Origin: Selenobaculum gibii | GTDB taxonomy: Bacteria > Bacillota > Negativicutes > ICN-92133 | DNA length: 64,000 nucleotides | Direction of reading: 5' to 3' | NCBI RefSeq assembly: GCF_030273445.1 | Contig: NZ_CP120678.1 | Location: 256,401-320,400 of the forward strand | Shown: positions 23,209-31,102 of the stretch, in pieces | How the letters are laid out: each line of letters begins with the position of its first letter | Numbering within the stretch: position 1 is the first letter of the stretch | Position numbers and translations under genes: made by a program | Notes under the pieces: model-generated | Seen by the model: only the letters and a program-made list of their open reading frames with translations | The model's database searches: none | What the model was told of the DNA's origin: nothing

Positions 23209-24192
23209 ATGCGGCGATTATTGGCATATATGATTGGAATTTTGTCTTTTGCCGTTATCGTTGTACCTGTTTTGATTACAGGGGTAAATTTAGGTAAAGA
23301 AAGTGGTGGAAATATGACGAATTTATCAAGCTTAGAAAGCGTGATGATTAACGTATATCTCCATGATAAAAATAAAATTGTTAGTATGACGCTTGAAGAA
23401 TATGTACAAGGTGTGGTTGGAGCAGAAATGCCGGCGGAATTTTCTAAAGCGGCGTTAGAAGCGCAATCGGTAGCGGCGCGAACTTACGCGGTAAAACACA
23501 TGCATAAGTTCGGCGGTAGTGGCGTTAGTGATCATCCTGATGCAGATGTGAGCACCGATCATACAGTAAATCAGGCTTGGGTAAGCGATGACGTACTAAA
23601 GGAACGATGGGGAAAAAAGTATGATGAATATAAGCAAAAAATTAAATTGGCTGTTTTAAAAACCCAGGGAATGATTTTAACGTATAAAGATGAGCCGATT
23701 AATGCGTTATTTCACTCGACGAGTGGCGATAGAACTGCTAGTGCAAAAGAAGTTTGGGGCAATGATTATCCTTATCTACAGAGCGTTGAATGTAAATGGG
23801 ATACTGCTTCCCCTCGCTATAAAGACAATAAGACGATTAGCGTAGCGAACTTAGCAGAATCATTTGGGCAAGATGCTGTGACGGTTAGTGCCGGTAACGG
23901 AGATTTAATAAAAATATTAAGCTTAACGGATTCAGGTCGCGTTGCTCAGATAAAAATAGGGAACAAAAACTTTACAGGGAGTGAGGTTCGTAATACCTTA
24001 GGATTACGTTCCGAAAACTTTACGATAGAAAGTAAGGGAGATGAAATCATCTTTCATACGATTGGTTATGGGCATGGTGTAGGGTTATGTCAATATGGCG
24101 CTAACGGCATGGCAAAAGAAGGTTGGGCATATCAGGATATATTGAAATATTATTATAAAGGGGTCGAATTAAAAAATATTTATGGCTCTTAA
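23209..24192 (+). CDS. spoIID: Stage II sporulation protein D (SpoIID/LytB family)
   Basis: Membrane-anchored lytic transglycosylase that in sporulating Firmicutes trims septal peptidoglycan during engulfment. It has 327 residues with an N-terminal membrane helix (about residues 4-24). Family motifs are YVQGVVGAEMPAEFSKAALEAQSVAARTYA with the catalytic Glu near residue 76, FHSTSGDRTASAKEVWGNDYPYLQSV, and the C-terminal GYGHGVGLCQYGANGMA. ATG 23209 follows GAAGGGGGCG; an upstream in-frame ATG at 23155 lacks a site. The murA-spoIID order matches Bacillus apart from the intervening aldolase. Together with spoIIID it places the host in the spore-forming lineage. Confidence 0.93.
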   Translation: MRRLLAYMIGILSFAVIVVPVLITGVNLGKESGGNMTNLSSLESVMINVYLHDKNKIVSMTLEEYVQGVVGAEMPAEFSKAALEAQSVAARTYAVKHMHKFGGSGVSDHPDADVSTDHTVNQAWVSDDVLKERWGKKYDEYKQKIKLAVLKTQGMILTYKDEPINALFHSTSGDRTASAKEVWGNDYPYLQSVECKWDTASPRYKDNKTISVANLAESFGQDAVTVSAGNGDLIKILSLTDSGRVAQIKIGNKNFTGSEVRNTLGLRSENFTIESKGDEIIFHTIGYGHGVGLCQYGANGMAKEGWAYQDILKYYYKGVELKNIYGS

Positions 24193-24287
24193 TGGAGTAA
24201 ATTAGCCGCAAGATAAATGTAAGATTTTGCAAGGCAAAGGTTTAATAAATGCATAAAAAGGGAAGGATGATTATTGAGGTGATTTAA

Positions 24288-24677
24288 ATGCTCAATGATC
24301 GGAATCCAGTCGTTTTTATTCGAAAAGTCGTTGCTACAGTCCGAGGAATTCGGGCACTCGAAGTTAAATTTATTTATATAGGAATTATAGCGTTATTAGG
24401 TGTAATCGTATTATCGTTATTATTACAAGTGAGCTTGCTTTCTCATCAGTTTGTTATTGCTGAAAAGCCGGCTGGCATAGTAAACTTTTCTGATGAGAAA
24501 GTGAGGTTAGAGGATAATTTTCCTGAGATGAAGCAGATGAAAACCAAGGACGATGTTACGCATGAAGTGACCAAAGCTAAGGAGGAAACAGCAGCAACTG
24601 TTGCTGTTAGTGATAACGTAGTAGAAGAGTGGTACTTTGATGAAGTTTATCAAGAGTGGCGTTATCGTAAAATTTAA
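24288..24677 (+). CDS. Small single-pass membrane protein of unknown function at the spoIIQ position
   Basis: A 129-residue protein: a basic N-terminal 30 residues, one membrane helix (about residues 33-56) and an acidic Lys/Glu-rich tail ending in two aromatic stretches (EEWYFDEVYQEWRYRKI). In Bacillus the gene after spoIID is spoIIQ, a single-pass protein with a LytM/M23 domain, but no such domain exists here. It may be an unrelated protein or a reduced partner with the same topology; sequence alone does not decide. GAGGTGAT precedes the ATG. Confidence 0.7.
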   Translation: MLNDRNPVVFIRKVVATVRGIRALEVKFIYIGIIALLGVIVLSLLLQVSLLSHQFVIAEKPAGIVNFSDEKVRLEDNFPEMKQMKTKDDVTHEVTKAKEETAATVAVSDNVVEEWYFDEVYQEWRYRKI

Positions 24678-24687
24678 GCAAATAACG

Positions 24688-24734
24688 AAAATACGGGTGG
24701 ACAAATGATCATTTCGTTTGTCCACCCGTATTTT
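24688..24734 (+). terminator. Bidirectional terminator between convergent genes
   Basis: A perfect 18-bp stem (24688-24705 with 24717-24734) and 11-base loop with T tail on both strands. It ends at the last base of the following minus-strand gene. Confidence 0.9.
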
Positions 24735-25180
24735 TAAATAAAGTACATCAATGCTTCTTCGGATTTATTCTTTTCCATTTCAATGACGAGGTCTACTAGA
24801 GTAATATTACTTAATAGGTTTTGTACGGAGTTGTCCAATAAAGTGAAAATAGAATTTTGTAATGCTTTATCAATTTCCGGACAATGATTTGAAGTGGCAG
24901 CTTCTGTTTTCTCAAATAAAGATAATTCAATTGCTGATAAAACCTCTAATGCATTGATTTTTACTGGTGCTTTTGCCAATTGATATCCGCCTTGGGCACC
25001 TTTGATTGATATGACTAAATTAGCTCGTTTTAAAAGCGAAAAAACTTGTTCAAGATAAATTTTTGAAATGCCTAATTTTTCTGCGATGCTGATAATTGTA
25101 ATTGGAACTCCAGTTTCATATTGCGAGGCAATATGTGTCATTGCGGCTAATCCGTACCGTCCTTTAGCCGAAACTCTCAT
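24734..25180 (-). CDS. cymR: Rrf2-family transcriptional regulator, CymR-like
   Basis: A 148-residue regulator with the Rrf2 N-terminal winged helix (RVSAKGRYGLAAMTHIA, KIYLEQVFSLLKRANLV, GAQGGYQLAK). It has only one cysteine in the effector region (NHCPEID), so it cannot bind the Fe-S cluster of IscR-type members. It also ends in MYFI, like Bacillus CymR (MFYI). CymR represses cysteine/cystine genes in partnership with CysK. Here the gene diverges from cysK, supporting the same role. ATG 25180 is preferred over 25192 because it opens on the conserved MRVSAKGRYG and follows GGGTGAT. It likely represses itself and the sulfur promoters listed here. Confidence 0.82.
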   Translation of the reverse strand: MRVSAKGRYGLAAMTHIASQYETGVPITIISIAEKLGISKIYLEQVFSLLKRANLVISIKGAQGGYQLAKAPVKINALEVLSAIELSLFEKTEAATSNHCPEIDKALQNSIFTLLDNSVQNLLSNITLVDLVIEMEKNKSEEALMYFI

Positions 25181-25220
25181 GTTATCACCCATTCCATACT
25201 AAAAATATATGTTTTTTTTA

Positions 25221-25249
25221 ATCATAGACTTATCTAACAAAAATGTCAA
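25221..25249 (-). promoter_or_regulatory. Promoter of the cymR-like gene
   Basis: On the minus strand, TTGACA (25244-25249), a 17-base spacer and TATGAT (25221-25226). A half operator AAAACATAT (complement of 25207-25215) follows immediately, suggesting autoregulation. Confidence 0.7.
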
Positions 25250-25324
25250 TCTGCCTTTGTTGCTTCCAATAGTGTATCCTTATTTTTCGAAAACATAAAT
25301 ATAATTTCCATGAAGAAAATTATA

Positions 25325-25353
25325 TTGACTTTTAAAAAATAAAGGAATATAAT
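25325..25353 (+). promoter_or_regulatory. Promoter of cysK
   Basis: TTGACT (25325-25330), 17-base spacer, TATAAT (25348-25353), 68 bases before the cysK start. Confidence 0.82.
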
Positions 25354-25378
25354 AAAACATATTAATCATATATGTTTT
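25354..25378 (+). promoter_or_regulatory. Palindromic operator at cysK (sulfur box)
   Basis: AAAACATAT-N7-ATATGTTTT, a perfect 9-7-9 palindrome starting right after the -10 box, where repressor binding would block initiation. Similar boxes lie at 37715-37739 and 32527-32551. The CymR-like regulator next door is the obvious candidate protein (inference). Confidence 0.7.
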
Positions 25379-25420
25379 ATATTGGAATAAATTTTAAAAT
25401 TTGTTTTAGGAGGTTTTATT

Positions 25421-26350
25421 ATGGCAAAAATTTATCAAAGTATAACGGAACTTATTGGCAAGACTCCTTTGTTGGCATTAAATAATTATAAAAAACATTT
25501 TGATTTAGAAGCAAATATTTTAGCAAAGTTGGAGTACTTCAATCCAGCTGGTAGTGTAAAAGATAGAATTGGTTTAGCGATGATTGATGATGCAGAGCTT
25601 CGTGGAATTTTAAAACCGGGTGCGGTGATTATTGAACCGACAAGCGGTAATACAGGAATCGGGCTTGCAAGCGTAGCTGCAGCACGCGGTTATCGAGCGA
25701 TTCTTACAATGCCTGAAACAATGAGTGTAGAAAGAAGAAATTTATTAAAAGCTTATGGTGCGGAAGTTGTTTTAACCGATGGTTCCAAAGGAATGAAAGG
25801 TGCAATTGAAAAGGCTGAGGAACTTTCTAGAGAAATTCCAAATTCCTTTATTCCATCGCAGTTTACTAATCCCGCGAATCCAGGGGTGCATAAAAAGACA
25901 ACAGGTCCAGAAATATGGGAAGATACTGATGGGAAAGTAGATATTTTTGTTGCTGGCGTTGGCACTGGTGGTACAGTGAGTGGTATTGGCGAATATTTAA
26001 AATCAAAAAATCCTAAAGTGCAAATTGTTGCTGTAGAGCCAGCATCATCACCAGTCTTGACAAAAGGTGAAGCTGGTCCGCATAAAATTCAAGGGATTGG
26101 TGCGGGGTTTGTTCCAGAGACATTAAATACGAAGGTTTATGATGAAGTAATTGCCATTCAAAATGAAGATTCTTTTACTTATAGTAAAGCTGTAGCCCGT
26201 ACAGAAGGTTTTCTTGTTGGAATCTCAGCTGGTGCGGCACTTGCAGCAGCAGTAGAGTTAGCTAAGCGTCCAGAAAATCACGGTAAAAATATCGTTGTGT
26301 TATTGCCTGATACGGGAGACCGTTATCTATCTACTGAGTTATTTGCTTAA
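25421..26350 (+). CDS. cysK: Cysteine synthase A (O-acetylserine sulfhydrylase)
   Basis: PLP enzyme of 309 residues making cysteine from O-acetylserine and sulfide. The PLP lysine is in [11 protein letters not shown] near residue 45. The phosphate/substrate loop is [19 protein letters not shown] near residue 70, with [16 protein letters not shown] near residue 178 and [10 protein letters not shown] at the C terminus. It may also act as the sensing partner of the divergent CymR-like regulator. AGGAGG precedes the ATG. Confidence 0.97.
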   Translation: MAKIYQSITELIGKTPLLALNNYKKHFDLEANILAKLEYFNPAGSVKDRIGLAMIDDAELRGILKPGAVIIEPTSGNTGIGLASVAAARGYRAILTMPETMSVERRNLLKAYGAEVVLTDGSKGMKGAIEKAEELSREIPNSFIPSQFTNPANPGVHKKTTGPEIWEDTDGKVDIFVAGVGTGGTVSGIGEYLKSKNPKVQIVAVEPASSPVLTKGEAGPHKIQGIGAGFVPETLNTKVYDEVIAIQNEDSFTYSKAVARTEGFLVGISAGAALAAAVELAKRPENHGKNIVVLLPDTGDRYLSTELFA

Positions 26351-26352
26351 TA

Positions 26353-26400
26353 AAAATGCTGCTATAGCAAATGTAATTTTGCTATAGCAGCATTTTTTCT
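26353..26400 (+). terminator. Terminator of cysK
   Basis: A 19-bp stem (AAAATGCTGCTATAGCAAA with its complement) around a short loop, ending in six T residues. Confidence 0.9.
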
Positions 26401-26427
26401 TGAATTTACCTTTTTTTAGAGTATAAT
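26400..26427 (+). promoter_or_regulatory. Promoter upstream of the 26.5-kb hypothetical gene
   Basis: TTGAAT (26400-26405), 16-base spacer, TATAAT (26422-26427), immediately after the cysK terminator. Confidence 0.6.
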
Positions 26428-26463
26428 AAATTTAAATAAATATCAACTTTAGGGGGGATTGGG

Positions 26464-26490
26464 ATGCAATACGGAATAATTTCTTGGTGA
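26464..26490 (+). CDS. Eight-codon ORF with strong ribosome site, candidate leader peptide
   Basis: ATG 26464 lies 5 bases after AGGGGGGA and encodes MQYGIISW before TGA at 26488-26490. That stop overlaps the ATG of the next gene (TGATG), so the next gene has no ribosome site of its own and may depend on termination-reinitiation. Whether the peptide is functional is unknown. Confidence 0.4.
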   Translation: MQYGIISW

Positions 26491-26936
26491 TGAATCAAAA
26501 CCAAGAGAAAACTAGTCTGGTTAAACCAGTGCAACAATCAAATACAAATCAGCATATAGCGCAACCTGCCAATTCCGCTGGTTCAGCAGCAGTTTATAAT
26601 CACCGTAGGGCAGATGACTATGATATGACTAAATTAAATGCTTTAGAAAATAAAATTACTAATCGACAAAAAGAAATTAATTATCAGGTTAACTATACAA
26701 GAGCTCCAGAAATACGATTGCAGGGACAAGCGTTAGAGTTAAAAGAGCAGGAAGTTTATCAAATGCAAGATCGTTTGCTGCTAAAAGAAAAAATGCAAGA
26801 AGATTTATTAAAAAAAGCGAATCCGGTGTCGGATTCTTCATCAAATCATGAGGAAAGCTTGCGAATTGCCAATCAAGAACTGGAGACTGATGAAAAGGAT
26901 GAGAAAGCACAAGATAATGTTGCTGACGAATTTTAA
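26490..26936 (+). CDS. Hypothetical hydrophilic coiled-coil protein
   Basis: A 148-residue soluble protein, not recognised. The first 50 residues are rich in Gln, Asn, Ser and Pro and look disordered. The middle (about residues 55-110) is a Leu/Glu/Gln/Lys-rich likely coiled coil (LENKITNRQKEINYQ ... LELKEQEVYQMQDRLLLKEKM), and the tail is acidic. No cysteine, no membrane segment. It starts at ATG 26490, overlapping the stop of an eight-codon ORF. Neighbours give no functional link. Confidence 0.7.
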   Translation: MNQNQEKTSLVKPVQQSNTNQHIAQPANSAGSAAVYNHRRADDYDMTKLNALENKITNRQKEINYQVNYTRAPEIRLQGQALELKEQEVYQMQDRLLLKEKMQEDLLKKANPVSDSSSNHEESLRIANQELETDEKDEKAQDNVADEF

Positions 26937-27040
26937 ATTGTTGAATTAGATAATAGAAAATGGCTGAATCATGTATTGCTTAGTGTTGTATTTGGCAGTA
27001 GAATTATAGTGATACATATAAGGTGCAAGGAGAGATGCGT

Positions 27041-27337
27041 GTGGTTAAACATATTATTTTATGGAAATTGAAAGAAGAAGCTAAGGGCGCAAATTTACAA
27101 AAAAACGTAGATTTGTTACAAGGTAAATTTAAGGCATTATTAGGTGTTGTCGATGGATTAACTGCAATTGAAGTAGGAATTAATTATAATGGTGGTCCAG
27201 CAGATATTGCTTTGTATTGCGAATTTGAAAGTAAGGAAGCAGAAGTGGGGTATCAGTCTCATCCAGATCATATTGCAATAAAAGCAATTGTAAAAGATTT
27301 GGTTTGTGAACGTAATTGCATTGATTATGAAATCTAG
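27041..27337 (+). CDS. Dabb-domain (stress-responsive alpha/beta barrel) protein
   Basis: A 98-residue protein covering one dimeric alpha/beta-barrel (Dabb) domain: VKHIILWKLK at the start, a central GLTAIEVGINYN, and the closing HPDHIAIKAIVKDLVCERNCIDYE. Family members are small homodimeric enzymes or stress proteins with diverse functions; no function is assigned. GTG 27041 is favoured because AAGGAG at 27027-27032 is 8 bases upstream, while ATG 27035 would be only 2 bases away. Confidence 0.8.
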   Translation: MVKHIILWKLKEEAKGANLQKNVDLLQGKFKALLGVVDGLTAIEVGINYNGGPADIALYCEFESKEAEVGYQSHPDHIAIKAIVKDLVCERNCIDYEI

Positions 27338-27443
27338 AAGTTTTCAATTTAAATATTTTAAAAAATTTTCAATTGGGTTTGCATTTATTCGATAGGTGAT
27401 GCTCTTTTTTGCATCACTTATTTTATTGGGAGATGATGAAATA

Positions 27444-28670
27444 ATGAACCGTATACGCCTAGAGCGTAACCTCAAAAAATTAGCTGAATTTGGTGCAAAG
27501 GAAAACGAAGGAATTACTCGGTTGGCATTTAGTGAAATTGATTGGCAGGCAATTGAATTTATCAAACAATTAATGCTACAGGCGGGAATGGCAGTCCGCA
27601 TGGATGATTTCGGTAACTTAATCGGAAGTTATCAAGGGAAAGATAGGACATTACCAGTTCTTTTGTTGGGGTCACATATTGACACAGTGCCTAACGGTGG
27701 CAAATATGATGGGACAATCGGCGTGATTTCTGCGATTGAAGTAGTACACACTTTATTTGAGCAAAAAAAAGAGCTTGAGCGGACGGTTGAGATTGTTGTA
27801 TTTCGCGCCGAAGAGTCAAGTCGATTTGGCAGATCCACGTTAGGGAGCAAAGCCTTTTGTGGAAAGCTAAAACAAGAAGATTTGGAAGAATATCATGATA
27901 AAGAGGGTTTTTGCTTAAGAGATGCTTTACGCAAGGTGGGATTTAATCGACAAGATATTTGCCTAAATCGTTATGAAAAGCCGATTTATGCATTTTTGGA
28001 ATTACATATTGAGCAGGGGATTGTATTAGAAAAAGCGCAGATGGAATTAGGTGTAGTAACATGCATTGCAGCACCATCACGGTTTCGATTAATTTTTCAC
28101 GGCAAGGCTGATCATTCTGGAGCAACACCGATGAAGCTTCGCCATGATGCGTTAGCTGGAATTGCAGAAGTGATTTTACTTGTAGAATCTTTAGCAAAAT
28201 CAACTGATGATGTTGTAGGGACAGTTGGGACAATCGAGCTTTTAAATGGTGCGATGAACGTTATTCCTGGAGAGGTTAGCATTGGGATAGATATTCGTAG
28301 TGGAAATCAAATGAGCAAAGAGCAAGTAGTTGCAAGGCTAAAAGAAAGGATTGATCAAATTGCTAAGTCTCGAGAGCTAACGTATACGCTTTCGTCTTTA
28401 TCTAATGAAGAACCTGTTTTATTAGATGAACCACTAGGAGATTTACTGTATGAAATAGGAAAAACTAAAAAAAGGCGCATCATGAAAATGATGAGTGGGG
28501 CGGGGCATGATGCGATGAATTTGGCGAAAATAGCACCGGCGGCGATGATTTTCGTTCCCTCAAAGGCAGGAATTAGCCACAATCCAGATGAATTTTCTTC
28601 TATAGATGAGATTTTTTGTGGAGCGGAACTTTTATATGAGACCGTTCTTCATTTAGAAAATAAACCCTAA
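27444..28670 (+). CDS. M20-family amidohydrolase (N-carbamoyl-L-amino acid hydrolase / allantoate amidohydrolase)
   Basis: A 408-residue metallo-hydrolase of the hydantoinase/carbamoylase branch. Metal ligands are seen in LLGSHIDTVPNGGKYDG near residue 85, the catalytic/bridging Glu in FRAEESSRFG near residue 127, HIEQG near residue 193, and the C-terminal SGAGHDAM. Members release ammonia and CO2 from N-carbamoyl amino acids or allantoate; the substrate is not fixed by sequence, and no hydantoinase or purine gene is adjacent. ATG 27444 follows GGGAG. The stop codon lies inside a 34-bp palindrome. Confidence 0.88.
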   Translation: MNRIRLERNLKKLAEFGAKENEGITRLAFSEIDWQAIEFIKQLMLQAGMAVRMDDFGNLIGSYQGKDRTLPVLLLGSHIDTVPNGGKYDGTIGVISAIEVVHTLFEQKKELERTVEIVVFRAEESSRFGRSTLGSKAFCGKLKQEDLEEYHDKEGFCLRDALRKVGFNRQDICLNRYEKPIYAFLELHIEQGIVLEKAQMELGVVTCIAAPSRFRLIFHGKADHSGATPMKLRHDALAGIAEVILLVESLAKSTDDVVGTVGTIELLNGAMNVIPGEVSIGIDIRSGNQMSKEQVVARLKERIDQIAKSRELTYTLSSLSNEEPVLLDEPLGDLLYEIGKTKKRRIMKMMSGAGHDAMNLAKIAPAAMIFVPSKAGISHNPDEFSSIDEIFCGAELLYETVLHLENKP

Positions 28671-28695
28671 ATTGTATTAATACAATTTAGGGTTT
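28662..28695. repeat. 34-bp loop-free perfect palindrome (terminator) containing a stop codon
   Basis: The two 17-base halves (28662-28678, 28679-28695) are exact reverse complements with no spacer. The left half includes the TAA of the amidohydrolase (28668-28670), and T residues follow. Likely terminator. Confidence 0.88.
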
Positions 28696-28699
28696 TTAA

Positions 28700-28728
28700 T
28701 TGACATGTTATTTATAGGTTTATATACT
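28700..28728 (+). promoter_or_regulatory. Promoter of the pyridoxamine kinase gene
   Basis: TTGACA (28700-28705), 17-base spacer, TATACT (28723-28728). An inverted repeat GTTTATA-N13-TATAAAC (28718-28744) overlaps the -10 box and is a candidate operator. Confidence 0.72.
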
Positions 28729-28779
28729 AACGTATAGTATAAACTATATCTACTTTGGAGTTTATTTGGAGGATGAAAG

Positions 28780-29631
28780 ATGTTGAGACAAAAACGTGTA
28801 GCAGCGATTCATGATATATCTGGTTTTGGGAAGTGTTCACTTACTGTAGCTTTGCCGATTATTTCAGCGACAGGCGTAGAATGTGCTGTTGTGCCTACCG
28901 CAGTATTATCCACGCATACAGGTGGGTTTGAAGGCTTTACCTATAGGGATTTAACGGAGGATATTGCGCCGATTGCTTATCATTGGCAATCGCTTAACTT
29001 GCATTTTGATGCGATTTATACAGGTTTTCTTGGCTCTTTTGAGCAAATTGAAATTGTATCGAAGGTATTTGATCAATTGCGTGCTAAGGATACGTTGATT
29101 ATTGCCGATCCTGCGATGGCAGACAATGGTGAGCTATATAAGATTTTTCCGAAAACTTTCCCGCAAGAAATGAAAAAGTTGTGTGCAAAGGCAGATGTTA
29201 TTGTGCCGAATATGACAGAGGCAGCTTTAATGCTTGGTGAAGAATATCAGGCCGGTCCGTATACAAAAGAATATATTGAGGGCTTATTAAAACGTTTATC
29301 TGATATGGGACCTAGCCAGATTGTTTTAACAGGAGTACATTTTGATGATGCACAACTGGGTGCAGCAACTTATGATAAAAATAGTGACAAAATCAACTAT
29401 CTTTTGGCAAATCGCATTGATGGATACTATCATGGTACGGGCGATGTGTTTGCGAGTGTATTGGTAGGTGCCTTGATGAATGACAAAGACCTTGATACAG
29501 CAACGCAAATTGCAGTTGATTTTACGGTGAAAAGCATTGCCTGGACAAAAGAAGCAAAAACAGATGTGCGTTTTGGTGTGAATTTTGAAGCAAGCATTCC
29601 AAGTTTAATCCAGGCGCTTGATTTGAAATAA
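28780..29631 (+). CDS. pdxY: Pyridoxamine/pyridoxal kinase
   Basis: Ribokinase-fold kinase of 283 residues phosphorylating pyridoxal, pyridoxine or pyridoxamine to the PLP salvage pool. The N terminus AAIHDISGFGKCSLTVALPI is typical, as are VPTAVLSTHTGGFEG, DPAMADNGELY near residue 110 and the anion-hole/catalytic GTGDVFASVLVGAL near residue 227. Supplying PLP suits the many PLP enzymes nearby (CysK, two PatB-type lyases, MetY), though no sulfur box is present at its promoter. Confidence 0.92.
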   Translation: MLRQKRVAAIHDISGFGKCSLTVALPIISATGVECAVVPTAVLSTHTGGFEGFTYRDLTEDIAPIAYHWQSLNLHFDAIYTGFLGSFEQIEIVSKVFDQLRAKDTLIIADPAMADNGELYKIFPKTFPQEMKKLCAKADVIVPNMTEAALMLGEEYQAGPYTKEYIEGLLKRLSDMGPSQIVLTGVHFDDAQLGAATYDKNSDKINYLLANRIDGYYHGTGDVFASVLVGALMNDKDLDTATQIAVDFTVKSIAWTKEAKTDVRFGVNFEASIPSLIQALDLK

Positions 29632-29641
29632 AATAGATAAT

Positions 29642-29696
29642 AAAAGAGAAGCATTGTGCATAGGTCATTGACCTTGCTAAAATGCTTCTCTTTTTT
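29642..29696 (+). terminator. Bidirectional terminator between pdxY and the minus-strand lyase gene
   Basis: A perfect 14-bp stem (29642-29655 with 29681-29694) and T run; the 25-base loop holds its own AGGTCA/TGACCT stem. Confidence 0.85.
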
Positions 29697-29700
29697 GCGT

Positions 29701-30876
29701 TTAAAGAGATTTGATTGCTTTTTTTAAATGAATTAACGCTGTTTTTAATGTCTGACGAGGACAGGAAATATTGATTCTTTCAAATTGTTTGCCTTCCTCC
29801 CCAAAAATTTCACCAGAAGCCAGCCAAAGCTTTGCTTTATTTACGATAAGGTCTTCTAACTCTTCATCGGATAAATTAAGGTCTGAAAAATCAAGCCAGA
29901 GTAAATAAGTGCCTTCAGGTTCAACTAATTTGATTTGTGGCAAATGCTTTGCCAGAAAATCACGTGTGAAGTCTAGATTTCCTTTTAAATATGTTTTTAA
30001 TTGATTGAGCCATACGCTACCGTACTTATATGCCGCTTGGCAGGCTATAATTCCGAGAGAATTAAGTTCGCTATAACCATTTCGCTCCATTACTTGTACA
30101 AATTTTTCTCGAATATTAGGGTTGGCAATAAAAATATTGGAGACTTGTAGCCCTGCGATATTAAAGGTTTTACTTGGGGAAGTACAAGTGAGTGTAATAT
30201 TATTAAATTCTGGCTTTAAACTCGCTAAAACAAAATGGCGATGATTAGGATAAGTAAAAGCGGAATGAATTTCATCAGAAATGATTTTTACTTGGTGTTT
30301 TACGCAAATATCGCCGATCGTTGTTAATTCTTTTTTTGTCCAAACTCTGCCGACAGGATTGTGAGGATTACATAAAATAAATAGTTTTATTTTGTTCGCT
30401 ATAATTTTTTCTTCAAAGTCAGCGTAATCAATAGAATATTTACCGTTTTTGTAAATGAGAGGATTATTAATAAGCTTTCGATTGTTTTTTTCGATAGAGC
30501 TAGAAAACGGATAATAAACAGGACGTTGTATTAAAACAGCATCACCCTCATTTGTTAAAGCTTGAATTGCCGTGCAGAGAGCAAAGACTACGCCTGGAGT
30601 TTTTACAAGCCACTCGTCTTTGATTTTCCAATCTAAATTATCATTAAACCATGTTTTTAATGTTTCAACATATTCACCTCGGGTATCAGAATAGCCAAAT
30701 ATTCCATGTGAATTTGATTTAGTTAGTGCATCAATTACTTGCTCAGGTACGCGAAAATCCATATCGGCGATCCATAATGGGAGAATATCTATGGGTTTTC
30801 CATGTTTCTGAGTAAAGTCGTATTTGATTGAATTTGTATTTTTTCGGTCAATGATTTGGTCGAAATTATAGCACAT
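29701..30876 (-). CDS. patB: PatB/MalY-type aminotransferase-fold C-S lyase (copy 1)
   Basis: A 391-residue fold-type I PLP enzyme. Family marks are LPLWIADMDFRVPEQVIDAL, the GVVFALCTAIQALT block, CNPHNPVGRVWTKKEL, ISDEIHSAF, and the PLP lysine in SPSKTFNIAGLQVSN. PatB/MalY enzymes cleave cystathionine, cysteine or cystine to a thiol/sulfide plus pyruvate and ammonia. ATG 30876 is chosen because AAGGGG is 9 bases upstream and it aligns with copy 2; the open frame extends 49 codons further without support. A tandem paralogue lies upstream. The exact substrate is not determined. Confidence 0.88.
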   Translation of the reverse strand: MCYNFDQIIDRKNTNSIKYDFTQKHGKPIDILPLWIADMDFRVPEQVIDALTKSNSHGIFGYSDTRGEYVETLKTWFNDNLDWKIKDEWLVKTPGVVFALCTAIQALTNEGDAVLIQRPVYYPFSSSIEKNNRKLINNPLIYKNGKYSIDYADFEEKIIANKIKLFILCNPHNPVGRVWTKKELTTIGDICVKHQVKIISDEIHSAFTYPNHRHFVLASLKPEFNNITLTCTSPSKTFNIAGLQVSNIFIANPNIREKFVQVMERNGYSELNSLGIIACQAAYKYGSVWLNQLKTYLKGNLDFTRDFLAKHLPQIKLVEPEGTYLLWLDFSDLNLSDEELEDLIVNKAKLWLASGEIFGEEGKQFERINISCPRQTLKTALIHLKKAIKSL

Positions 30877-31102
30877 AGGTTCCATCCCCTTATCATTGTA
30901 AAATAATTTTATTTTTTCCATATATCTATACATATTATTTCTTTTTTGTAAGTTAAAATCCTTTAGGCAAAGCATTGAATTATGATAAATTTTGTAGAAA
31001 TATACACAAAACAATCCTACCATTTGATAAATAGTAGGATTGTGATTTTTTATAATATATAGATAAAAACACTGATAAAAGATAGTTTTTAAATAGGTGT
31101 GA

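Noticed and set aside
30877..31023. 49-codon N-terminal extension of PatB-type lyase copy 1
   Set aside because: No homology to copy 2 and no ribosome site; the supported start is 30876.
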